This document shows positions 52,836 to 62,800 of a stretch of DNA of 64,000 nt, one piece after another. Each line of letters opens with the position of its first letter. Positions within the stretch are counted from its first letter, which is position 1. Source of the DNA: Hyunsoonleella flava (lineage in GTDB: Bacteria > Bacteroidota > Bacteroidia > Flavobacteriales > Flavobacteriaceae); contig NZ_SIRT01000007.1 in the NCBI RefSeq assembly GCF_004310325.1, positions 1-64,000 of the forward strand. The letters are read 5' to 3'. The notes below the pieces were generated by a model. It made no database searches. It was given only the letters and a program-made list of their open reading frames with translations, and was not told the DNA's origin. A program made the translations under genes and the position numbers.

Positions 52836-53987
52836 ATGATGAAAAAAACTCTTGGTCTTGTTTTTTTATTGTTGTTCTGTTTCACAATAAATGCACAGGT
52901 AAAATATGAAACTATTCAGTCTTCAAAATTAGGGGAAGAAAGACAAATCAAAATTCAATTACCTAGAGGATATAACTCGAATGAAGAAAAGAGTTATCCC
53001 ATCTTTATTGTGCTGGATGGTGATTATTTATTTGAAGCAGTAGCTGGCAATGTAGATTATTACTCCTATTGGGAAGATATGCCAGAAGCTATTGTTGTTG
53101 GGGTTAATCAGGTTGATACGCGTTACGATGACTGCTTGTATTCAGAGCAAAATTCGCTTCCAGTAGAAACTGGAGCTGCCTTTTTTGAATTTTTAGGGAT
53201 GGAGCTTGTGCCTTACATTGAAACCAATTACAGAACTGCAAATTTTAGGGTAGCCGTTGGTCATGGTAATACAGCAAATTTTATCAATTACTATCTTTTA
53301 AAATCTAAGCCATTGTTTCAAGGTTATATCGTGGTTAGTCCAGAATTAGCTCCTAATATGCTTGAATATATTCCTGAAAGTTTATCTAAGTTAGAGTCTA
53401 AATTATTTTATTATTTGGCCAATGCTGAAGGAGACAGCAAATCGTTAAAGCAAATGTCTGAAGCGTTGCACACGGATTTATCCGCATTAGAAAATGACAA
53501 TGTATCATACAGTTTCAACAGCTTTGAAAATGCTACACATTATTCTGCGCCCGCACATGCTATCCCAAATGCACTTCAAAATATTTTTAAGGTATTTCAA
53601 CCCATCAGCAAAAAAGAGTATAAAGATGAAATTTTAGAATTGGAAATCTCTCCTGTGTTATATTTAGAAGAAAAGTATCAAGCCATAAACGAGTTGTTTG
53701 GCATAGAAAAACCAATTCTTATAAACGATTTTAGAGCGATTGCAGCTGCTATTGAAAAGAATGAATTATTTGAATATTATGAAGCTCTTGGAAAACTGGC
53801 GAGAAAGCAATACCCTAAAACTTTACTTGGAAATTATTATATAGGACGATTTTACGAAGAAAATGGAGAGCCAAAAAAAGCAATGAAAACCTACCAGTCT
53901 GCATATACTTTAGATGAAATTGCCGGAATAACAAAAGATAAAGTTTTGGAGTTGGCCGATGCCATAAAAGAAGATTTCGGGTACTAG
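52836..53987 (+). CDS. Esterase-like alpha/beta-hydrolase protein lacking the catalytic Ser
   Basis: A 383-residue exported protein (signal peptide to about residue 20; M1 or M2 start). It has an esterase D/enterochelin-esterase-like fold: IKIQLPRGYN, YPIFIVLDGDYLF and a His region NATHYSAPAHAIPNAL. A TPR-like C-terminus (about 330-380) follows. The nucleophile elbow, normally GHSxGG, reads VGHGNTAN (G142-H-G144), so the Ser is replaced by Gly. It is probably a binding pseudoenzyme. radA follows after two bases. Confidence 0.82.
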   Translation: MMKKTLGLVFLLLFCFTINAQVKYETIQSSKLGEERQIKIQLPRGYNSNEEKSYPIFIVLDGDYLFEAVAGNVDYYSYWEDMPEAIVVGVNQVDTRYDDCLYSEQNSLPVETGAAFFEFLGMELVPYIETNYRTANFRVAVGHGNTANFINYYLLKSKPLFQGYIVVSPELAPNMLEYIPESLSKLESKLFYYLANAEGDSKSLKQMSEALHTDLSALENDNVSYSFNSFENATHYSAPAHAIPNALQNIFKVFQPISKKEYKDEILELEISPVLYLEEKYQAINELFGIEKPILINDFRAIAAAIEKNELFEYYEALGKLARKQYPKTLLGNYYIGRFYEENGEPKKAMKTYQSAYTLDEIAGITKDKVLELADAIKEDFGY

Positions 53988-53989
53988 CT

Positions 53990-55348
53990 ATGGCAAAAGT
54001 AAAAACAACATTTTTTTGTCAGAATTGTGGTGCGCAATATGGGAAATGGCAAGGGCAGTGCAATGCCTGCAAAGAATGGAACACCATTGCCGAAGAGGTA
54101 TTGCAAAAACCAGAAAAAAGTGATTGGAAGACAACATCTAATGCTAAAAAAAGAGTTTCTAAACCATTGCGAATAAAAGAGATTGATGTTTCTGAAGAAG
54201 CGCGATTAAACAGTTTAGATAATGAGTTTAATAGAGTTTTAGGCGGAGGGATTGTCCCAGGTTCGTTAACATTATTAGGAGGTGAACCTGGAATAGGCAA
54301 AAGTACTTTATTGCTTCAAATTTCATTAAAACTACCGTATAAAACACTTTACGTTTCTGGAGAAGAAAGTCAGAAACAAATTAAGATGCGTGCCGAACGT
54401 ATTAATCCTGAAAACAATAATTGCTACATTCTCACTGAGACCAAAACTCAAAATATATTCAAACAAATAGAGGCATTAGAACCAGATATCGTTATCGTTG
54501 ATTCTATTCAAACATTACATAGTGATTATGTGGAATCCTCTTCTGGAAGTATTTCACAAATAAAGGAATGTACTACCGAACTGATAAAGTTTGCTAAAGA
54601 AACGGCTACACCTGTTATTTTAATTGGGCATATTACTAAAGACGGAAATATTGCTGGACCTAAGATTTTAGAACACATGGTAGATACGGTGCTACAATTT
54701 GAAGGTGATAGGAACTATGTATTTAGGATTTTAAGAGCGCATAAAAACCGATTTGGATCTACAAACGAATTGGGTATTTACGAAATGCAAGGGTCAGGGC
54801 TTAGAGAGGTCTCAAACCCATCAGAAATTTTAATTTCTAAAAAAGATGAAGAACTATCGGGTAACGCCATTGCAGCTACTTTGGAAGGCATGCGTCCGTT
54901 AATGATAGAAATCCAAGCACTGGTAAGTACTGCGGTTTACGGTACTCCGCAGCGTAGTGCCACAGGATTTAATGCAAAACGGTTAAATATGCTATTGGCG
55001 GTTTTAGAAAAACGCGCTGGTTTTCGTCTAGGAGCAAAAGATGTGTTTTTGAATATTACGGGTGGCATTACTGTTGACGATCCCGCCATAGATTTAGCAG
55101 TGGTTGCGGCCATTCTTTCTTCAAATGAAGATGAAGCATTACAGAACGATTTTTGTTTTGCCGCTGAGGTTGGTTTATCGGGAGAAATTCGTCCAGTACA
55201 ACGTGTTGAACAACGTATTTTAGAGGCAGAAAAATTAGGGTTTTCTACTATTTTTGTTTCTAAATACAATAAGATTTCACTTAAAAATACATCTATAAAA
55301 ATTCAATTAATTTCTAAAATTGAGGATTTAGTAGATATCATAATCTAA
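53990..55348 (+). CDS. radA: DNA repair protein RadA
   Basis: A 452-residue RecA-like branch-migration protein. The N-terminal C4 zinc finger (CQNCGAQYGKWQGQCNAC, residues 9-26) precedes a RecA-like ATPase with P-loop GGEPGIGKST (about 91-100), the RadA motif KNRFGS (about 251-256) and a C-terminal Lon-like domain. It helps process recombination intermediates. Length normal. Confidence 0.97.
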   Translation: MAKVKTTFFCQNCGAQYGKWQGQCNACKEWNTIAEEVLQKPEKSDWKTTSNAKKRVSKPLRIKEIDVSEEARLNSLDNEFNRVLGGGIVPGSLTLLGGEPGIGKSTLLLQISLKLPYKTLYVSGEESQKQIKMRAERINPENNNCYILTETKTQNIFKQIEALEPDIVIVDSIQTLHSDYVESSSGSISQIKECTTELIKFAKETATPVILIGHITKDGNIAGPKILEHMVDTVLQFEGDRNYVFRILRAHKNRFGSTNELGIYEMQGSGLREVSNPSEILISKKDEELSGNAIAATLEGMRPLMIEIQALVSTAVYGTPQRSATGFNAKRLNMLLAVLEKRAGFRLGAKDVFLNITGGITVDDPAIDLAVVAAILSSNEDEALQNDFCFAAEVGLSGEIRPVQRVEQRILEAEKLGFSTIFVSKYNKISLKNTSIKIQLISKIEDLVDIII

Positions 55349-55397
55349 AGAATAAGGTTTGAATTTATCTTTCAGAAATTAACGTATCATTCATTGT

Positions 55398-55536
55398 TTA
55401 TCGACAAAAACACGCTTTTTGTCCGATTTTTTGTTGCTTTTGTCGATAATTTAATCTAGATTTGTCGCTGGTATAGGTATTGCTATACTTATATGTGAAA
55501 TAATTTTACACTCTTCCCTCAAGGTATTATTTCACA
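55398..55536. promoter_or_regulatory. Inverted-repeat-rich control region upstream of the first adhesin
   Basis: The 307-base gap after radA has no gene. It holds TTATCGACAAAA/TTTTGTCGATAA (55398-55409 with 55438-55449), further TTTGTC copies, GTATAG/CTATAC (55471-55488), and TGTGAAATAAT/ATTATTTCACA (55494-55504 with 55526-55536). Such density suggests operators or a structured leader for the adhesin gene at 55656. Confidence 0.45.
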
Positions 55537-55655
55537 CGTTAATCCATTTTATATAAAATTATGTGGCGAGTTTTGGCTTGTTATCTAGTACTTAATATTG
55601 AACTGTTTAAGTATTTAAAATAAAATTAATTCGATTTGCCCCAAATCTATTAATT

Positions 55656-58600
55656 ATGAAATTAAAATTACAATTAATAATTCTGCTTATAGGATTATTA
55701 TCTCTTCCTCAAATTGCAAAAGGACAAGACGTCGATAATGATGGAGTGGCAGATGCTTTTGATGTAGATAACAATAATGATGGTATTATTGATACTTCAA
55801 CTTGTCCCCCTTTATCTGGAGCTGCTTCACCACAAGGAGATGCTGTAACTTGGTCTAAAAATGGTTTAAATATTTTTACTATTGGTAATAATACTAATGG
55901 TTTGGGGTATCAAGAATCTGGTTTTCAACAAGAGGTTTATTCTAAAGGAGAGGCTTTAATTGTTCTAAATGGTTCAAGTGACTATAGTTTCCCAGGTAGT
56001 TCATGGACAGCAGGAAGTGCTAATACAAGTGTTGGAACATTTGCAAATGGTACAATAGACTTTGAGTCTAATTACTATCGTAGAACCACTTCTCCAAGAA
56101 TAGCAGTTTTGAGGACAACAACCTCTGGAGGGTTTATATCAGGTAATTCTGGTCAAGGTGTTTATGTGTACCCAGAAACTGGAGCTCAAGCAGGGGATTA
56201 CTACACTGTAAATATTAATTTCACAACACCAGTCCGCTCTTTTAGTTTTGATATGATTGATATTTTCGATACTACAGGTAATGGAACTGTTAATAGTTAT
56301 GAGATTTATGTTGATGGTAATTTAGTAGGTTATTTTAATGATAATTTTATAGGAGATGATGCAGTTGGGGCAATAAATTTATATGATGCTGATGGGGTTT
56401 TAAAAACTTCTGTAATAGCTGGACAAAATATTGAAAATACTTTTGGTATTACATCGAATTCTGGAATGAGTAAAGTTTCAATTAGACATATAGTTATTTC
56501 TGGACAATTAATAATTAGTACTCATGAGCCGCATGGTTTAGACACGTTTGCGTATAGTTTAGTATGTGTGCCCCCAATAGATATTGATTCTGATAATGAT
56601 GGTATTCCTAATAATATAGAAATTCAAACAACTTCAGGGTATTTGGAACCAAGTGGAACAGTTAATACATCTGGTCCTTATGCTGGATTGTGGGATAATT
56701 ATGGAACAGGAATGACTCCTGAAGATACAGATGGTGATGGAACACCAGATTATTTAGATACTGATAGTGATAATGATGGTATTCCAGATATACAAGAGAA
56801 CGGTATGGCTAATTCAGTTATAGGTACTGATTCAGATAATGATGGATTAGATAATGCTTTTGAAACAAATGGGATTAATGATGTTAATTTAGATGTAAAC
56901 GAAGATATTGACGACCCTACAGATTTAAGTATTTTACCAGATACTAATGGCGATTTAACAACAGGCGGTGATTTAGATTATCGAGATATATTCAATGTAA
57001 ATCCACCGTCAATAGCTACCATAGATTTTGACGGCGTTGATGATTACGTAGTTGGTACAGAATTGATGTCGAACTTTAGCGAGAGTAATACTAATGGTGT
57101 TACTGTAATGGGGTGGATAAAGAACGATTTAAGTGACGGAGACACCTCTACAGTTTTTCTTTTTGGAGAAGATAATGCTTTAGAATTAAAAGCAACAGGG
57201 TCTAAATTAGAGTTTTCAGGAAGGTTTAAAACTTCAGTAGGAGGCTCGCATACATCAAATTTTTCAAGATCAAACGGATTAAAACAAGGCATATGGAGAC
57301 ATGTAACTGCTACTGTTGATTTTGTTAATGATGAGGCGAGCATGTTTATTGATGGAAAATGGGTACATACACGCAACCTAGGATATCCTGGAGGACACGA
57401 CATAGTAGGGTTTTATAGTGAGTTAACTGGACAATCTGAAAAATTTATGTTAGGTAGAGAAAACGAAAGTAGCTCTGTTTACTATGATGGATGTATTGAT
57501 GAAGTACGTGTTTTTAATACATTGCTTTCTGAAGAAGAGATTCAAGAAATAGTATTTCAAGAAATTGAGAATGACGGAGGTGTTTTGAAAGGGGCGGTCA
57601 CTCCTGGTCAGGTATGCTCACGTAATTGGAGCGATTTAGAGTTATACTACCCTATGACAGATGTTGTAAGTGCTACATTACCTGATGTTTCAGGTAACAA
57701 TAATTCAGCGATGCTGCATAATATTACTACTTTGCAAGACCAAACAGCTCCAATGCCATTTACAACAGTACAAGCTGGAAACTGGCATGACAAGAGTACA
57801 TGGTTGCATGGAAACGTATGGGCGTTACCTGGAGACGAATTATCTCAAAATACTTCCAATTCAGATGAAAATTATACATGGGGCATATATCATCTAAGAA
57901 ACAGCGTAACGCTTACTACATCTTTAAGTCAGCCCAGTAGCCCTGGTGCTCTGGAAGGAATACATGCATTGACGGTAATTGTTGATGAAAAAGACTGGTC
58001 AGATAACTCAGATATTATCTTTACCGTTGGTAATGGGACAGAAGATTTACAGCTGAATGTATCTAACTACCTTGAGCTAAACGGCACTATAGATTTATTG
58101 GGAGACAGTCAGTTGGTACAGACGGAGACAAGTGATTTGGTGACCTCATCCCAGGGCAAGATATTACGAAGGCAAGAAGGTACGCCTAGTGCCTATTGGT
58201 ACAACTATTGGTCCTCGCCGATAGGCACCTTGCGTGCCACGAGCTACAGGGACAACAATACCTCTGCCAACAACACAAACAACTCACCGTTCAATATACG
58301 CATGCTGAAGGACGAGTCCGGTTTCAACTTTAGCTTTACGCCGTCCTACGGTGCAAGTGGCCGCATCAGCACGTATTGGCTTTACACCTATATAAACGGT
58401 ATAACTTATTACGACTGGGCGCAGATTACCCAGAACAGTAACATAAGCCCTGGAGTGGGCTACACGCAGAAGGGTACGGACGTACCATTGTCTGAGCAGC
58501 AGTACATTTTTGAGGGCAAGCCCAACAACGGGACCATCCTTGTGACCGTTGAGGACCGTGGTGGAGCGGGATCGGTAGCGGGCACGAGCAAGACGGAGTT

Positions 58601-59723
58601 CCTTTTAGGCAACCCATACCCATCGGCACTGGACGTACATGAGTTTATAGACGATAATGTAGGGGTGATAGACGGCACGTTGCAGCTATGGCAGCAATGG
58701 AGCGGTAATTCTCATAATTTGGATGCCTACAATGGCGGTTACGCACAGATAAACAAAACTGGGGCCGTAAGGGCATCACAGTTCATTGGGCTTGAGGGCG
58801 CATCTACAGGTGGACTTGAGGGCACCAAGGTGCCAACGCGATATTTACCGGTTGGCCAGGGCTTCATCACGGAGATCATAGCCGATGGCGATGTGGAGTT
58901 CAACAACGGACAGCGCATCTTCATCAAGGAATCCGATGCCGATGGCAGTTACAGCAATGGTTCGGTGTTCATGAAGGGCGGCAACAAGAAAGGGAAATCA
59001 AATCAATCCAAATCAGAAACTTTAAAAGACAGCATCCAGAAGATACGCTTGGAGTTCAGATCGGTAACTGGCCCGGATACGAAACGGGAGCTACTGCTGG
59101 GCTTCAGTAAAGAGACCACGGACGGTTATGACTACGGCTACGATGCGGAGACCCACGATGCGAGCAACAACGACCTTAACCTTTCCATGGAAGGCAAGAA
59201 CATGAACATACAGGCCTATGGCGAAATAACGGCGGACAAGGTTGTGCCGCTGAACTTCAGGTCATCGGGGGACCACGGGTTTGAGATAGAGATATCGGAT
59301 ATGGAGAACATGCCTGAGGATCAGGAAATTTACCTAAGGGACAACCTCACGGGCGATTACTTCGACCTAAGGAACGGCCAGCCCTATAGTTTTATCTCTG
59401 CACAGGGCATGTTCAACGATAGGCTAGAGATCGTGTTCCAGTCGGAATCTACGACACTGGGTACCGATGAGGCAACAGCAAAGGAGAACTATGTGTACTA
59501 TGACAGGGATGAGAACAGGCTATATGCAAAACAGCTCAATGGGGATGTGACGCGGTTCACCCTGTACAACATCAGGGGGCAGTCCATCATGGAGCTTCAG
59601 GATGTGGACGGTACAGCCCTGGGCAACGGACTGGAACTGCCCAACACCACAAGCGGTACATATATTGCAGTGATGAGGATGGACAGTAATGAGGTGATTA
59701 CTAAAAAATTAGTGAAACCATAA
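55656..59723 (+). CDS. T9SS-secreted LamG/thrombospondin-type-3-repeat surface protein
   Basis: A 1355-residue protein. A Sec signal peptide (about 1-23, ending AKGQ) is followed by calcium-binding type-3 repeats (DVDNDGVADAFDVDNNNDG; later DIDSDNDGIPNNIE and DTDGDGTPDYLDTDSDNDG), a beta-rich domain (about 80-300), and a LamG/concanavalin-like domain (about 450-620, ending in CIDEVRVFNTLLSEEE). A long tail begins near residue 810. The last 75 residues ([43 protein letters not shown]) are a type A T9SS sorting domain. The tail is GC-richer than the rest and is repeated in the next gene. Confidence 0.9.
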   Translation: MKLKLQLIILLIGLLSLPQIAKGQDVDNDGVADAFDVDNNNDGIIDTSTCPPLSGAASPQGDAVTWSKNGLNIFTIGNNTNGLGYQESGFQQEVYSKGEALIVLNGSSDYSFPGSSWTAGSANTSVGTFANGTIDFESNYYRRTTSPRIAVLRTTTSGGFISGNSGQGVYVYPETGAQAGDYYTVNINFTTPVRSFSFDMIDIFDTTGNGTVNSYEIYVDGNLVGYFNDNFIGDDAVGAINLYDADGVLKTSVIAGQNIENTFGITSNSGMSKVSIRHIVISGQLIISTHEPHGLDTFAYSLVCVPPIDIDSDNDGIPNNIEIQTTSGYLEPSGTVNTSGPYAGLWDNYGTGMTPEDTDGDGTPDYLDTDSDNDGIPDIQENGMANSVIGTDSDNDGLDNAFETNGINDVNLDVNEDIDDPTDLSILPDTNGDLTTGGDLDYRDIFNVNPPSIATIDFDGVDDYVVGTELMSNFSESNTNGVTVMGWIKNDLSDGDTSTVFLFGEDNALELKATGSKLEFSGRFKTSVGGSHTSNFSRSNGLKQGIWRHVTATVDFVNDEASMFIDGKWVHTRNLGYPGGHDIVGFYSELTGQSEKFMLGRENESSSVYYDGCIDEVRVFNTLLSEEEIQEIVFQEIENDGGVLKGAVTPGQVCSRNWSDLELYYPMTDVVSATLPDVSGNNNSAMLHNITTLQDQTAPMPFTTVQAGNWHDKSTWLHGNVWALPGDELSQNTSNSDENYTWGIYHLRNSVTLTTSLSQPSSPGALEGIHALTVIVDEKDWSDNSDIIFTVGNGTEDLQLNVSNYLELNGTIDLLGDSQLVQTETSDLVTSSQGKILRRQEGTPSAYWYNYWSSPIGTLRATSYRDNNTSANNTNNSPFNIRMLKDESGFNFSFTPSYGASGRISTYWLYTYINGITYYDWAQITQNSNISPGVGYTQKGTDVPLSEQQYIFEGKPNNGTILVTVEDRGGAGSVAGTSKTEFLLGNPYPSALDVHEFIDDNVGVIDGTLQLWQQWSGNSHNLDAYNGGYAQINKTGAVRASQFIGLEGASTGGLEGTKVPTRYLPVGQGFITEIIADGDVEFNNGQRIFIKESDADGSYSNGSVFMKGGNKKGKSNQSKSETLKDSIQKIRLEFRSVTGPDTKRELLLGFSKETTDGYDYGYDAETHDASNNDLNLSMEGKNMNIQAYGEITADKVVPLNFRSSGDHGFEIEISDMENMPEDQEIYLRDNLTGDYFDLRNGQPYSFISAQGMFNDRLEIVFQSESTTLGTDEATAKENYVYYDRDENRLYAKQLNGDVTRFTLYNIRGQSIMELQDVDGTALGNGLELPNTTSGTYIAVMRMDSNEVITKKLVKP
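58082..59628 (+). repeat. GC-rich tail module, copy 1 (identical to 62454-64000)
   Basis: From the CGGCAC at 58082 I found no difference from the sequence starting at 62454 (offset 4372) as far as the window end, at least 1547 bp. Composition changes at this point; a sample of 60 bases in the tail is about 53 percent GC against about 35 percent in the N-terminal half. Confidence 0.9.
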
Positions 59724-59859
59724 AAAAAGAATAACAATGCAAATTATTATGCATTTCAACGATAAAACTGTAGTTAAAAGATTTTTTTAAAAGTTAAACG
59801 AAAAAAACGTATAACTACTTGGTAATAAGGTAATTTTGATTTGCCCAAATCTATTAATT

Positions 59860-62800
59860 ATGAAACTAAAACTACTTTTCAGTCTGTTTTTGGTATGTTT
59901 TGCGTTTAACTTTTGTTTCTCGCAATATTCCGATGTGCAAATAATTGTGGTGTGGGATAATGATGCCTACGAAAATAAACTTGAGGTATATAATACTTCA
60001 AACGACTTAATTGCTACCATATGTGATGACAATCAATGCTATGTAACTTCTCAACAAGGACCAACAGGAGATTATGGGTCCAAATATGATTTAGGCTGTG
60101 TTGCAAATGGTAATAACTACTACATCAAATTATATGATATAGCAAACGACGGGTGGGATAGTTCCAGTTATGTTTCAGTTTCAGTAGCTGGTACCGAGGT
60201 TATAAACAATAACGGTAGCGGCGCAAATACTACAGGGCAAAATATATACTTTAATGTGTCTGGGGGGGATGCTACTTGTAGTGCACAGCCAGATACAGAT
60301 GGCGACAGTATAATAGACAATTTGGATTATGATGATGATAACGATGGTATTCCAGATTCTATTGAAAACCTGGGAGAAAACAGATTTGAATGTACATTGC
60401 CAGAATTGGCATTTGAAAATGGTGTTTATGATGCTGCAGCGAGTTCTGGGCCAATAGATACTGTTGGAGCAGTTTATAGGTTTGGTAATTCCATTCAAGG
60501 GTACGATGTATTAATGGAAATTACGGAATTAACGGGTACTTCTATTTCAAACATAGATAATGATACAGTAGACAACCCAACCTATTTACAAACGGAATTA
60601 ACATTTGCCGCAGCAGCAACTGGAAAACCAGGTGCGACTTTTAGGTTTACAATTGTAGATGCTGGAACCACCACACCATCATCTGAGATTTTTCGAGTTA
60701 ATGGAATAACCTGGGACTGCGACGGAAGCGGTGGGTTAAAAGAATCAGTGGTTTATCATGATGCGGCTGCTTATGGTATCGATAACCCTTCATCTTTAGA
60801 GGTGTTGGATTTAGGTGCAGGAGATATACAGATAAGTGCATCAGGTTTACAAGAAGGACCTGGTTTTTCTACGTTAAGAGTATTAAGAGCTTATTATCAA
60901 TTTGTTGGTAATTCCTTTACCATGCGCATGCAAGCTATAAAAACAGGAACATATGGCTCAACAAGACAATTTGGTATGTCATTTACACAATGTCAATTTT
61001 TAGATTTCAATGCTAATTCTTTAAATATTGTTCGAGGAGAGGATACAGACAATGACGGACTTTTTAATCATTTAGATTTAGATGCAGATGATGATGGTAT
61101 TCCTGATAATGTTGAAGGGCAACCAACTATTGGCTACATTTTACCTACTGGAACTATTGATCCCGTAACGGGGATAGATTTAGCATATGGAGCTGGAATA
61201 TATCCAGAAGACACAGATAATGATAAAGTGCCAGATTTTATTGATTTAAACTCTGATAATGACAACTATAATGATATACAGGAAAATGGTATGGCAAATA
61301 CTACTACTGGTACTGATACAGATAATGATGGATTGGATGATGCATTTGAAACAACAGTTGTTAATGACGTAAATTGGGATGTAAACGAAGATATTGAAGA
61401 TCCAACAGATTTATCCATTCTACCTGATAACGATGGAGATTTAATGTCTGGAGGAGATTTAGATTATAGAGACTTATTTAGCCCTAACCCACCCCCAATT
61501 GCATCTATAGATTTTGACGGTGTTGATGATTATTTATCCAGAGATGCTTTTATTGATGGATTAAGTGCAGTTACCATAATGGCTTGGGTAAAGTCAGATA
61601 CAGGTAACACAACAGATATGGTCATAGTTGGAGAGGACTCAGGATGTAAACTATGGTTAGAAAATGGAAACACTCCAAAATTTACTGTAAAAACCCAGGG
61701 AAATACAGAGGTAACGGTTTCATGTAGTGCTATTAATCTCAATGAGTGGCATCATGTTACAGGGACATATGATAGTTCAACTGGTCTGGTTCAAATTTAT
61801 GTTGATGGTAAAGCACTTAATTCTGCAAATGTTAGCAATACAGGGGCTGTAATCGAAAATACAGAAAATTCAAATGGTAATTTTGAAGTAGGTAGACTTT
61901 CTACGGAGGGTGTTGCCGACCAATTGTATTTCAAAGGTGATATTGATGAGATAAGGGTGTTTGATATAGCACTTGTATCCAGTCAAATCAGTCAAATGGT
62001 ATATCAAGAAATAGAACAAAGTGGAGGAGTTGTGAGAGGTAAAATGGTTATTAAGCCAATACACGACACCAGTACAAGTAATACCATACCATGGAGCAAT
62101 TTGATTGCCTATTACCCGATGACTAATATTGTCACTGGAAGAACAGAGGATTATTCAAGCTATGGAAATCTACTCTATATCAATTATATTGAAACAGCTC
62201 AGGAGCAAACAGCACCTATGCCTTATTTGGCTTCAAATTCAGGGTCATGGTCTTCTCAGTCTACATGGGCACATGGCGATGTTTGGGATATTGAAGACCA
62301 GACAGCCATTAATGAACATGGTATTGTACAAATAGCAAATGACGTTACAGTTGATGAAGACATAACATTTTCAAGTTTACTTGTAGATTCTGGAGCAACT
62401 TTAACAATTGCAAGTGACCATTCTATTGAAAATACATGGTATTTAAGTTTAAGCGGCACTATAGATTTATTGGGAGACAGTCAGTTGGTACAGACGGAGA
62501 CAAGTGATTTGGTGACCTCATCCCAGGGCAAGATATTACGAAGGCAAGAAGGTACGCCTAGTGCCTATTGGTACAACTATTGGTCCTCGCCGATAGGCAC
62601 CTTGCGTGCCACGAGCTACAGGGACAACAATACCTCTGCCAACAACACAAACAACTCACCGTTCAATATACGCATGCTGAAGGACGAGTCCGGTTTCAAC
62701 TTTAGCTTTACGCCGTCCTACGGTGCAAGTGGCCGCATCAGCACGTATTGGCTTTACACCTATATAAACGGTATAACTTATTACGACTGGGCGCAGATTA

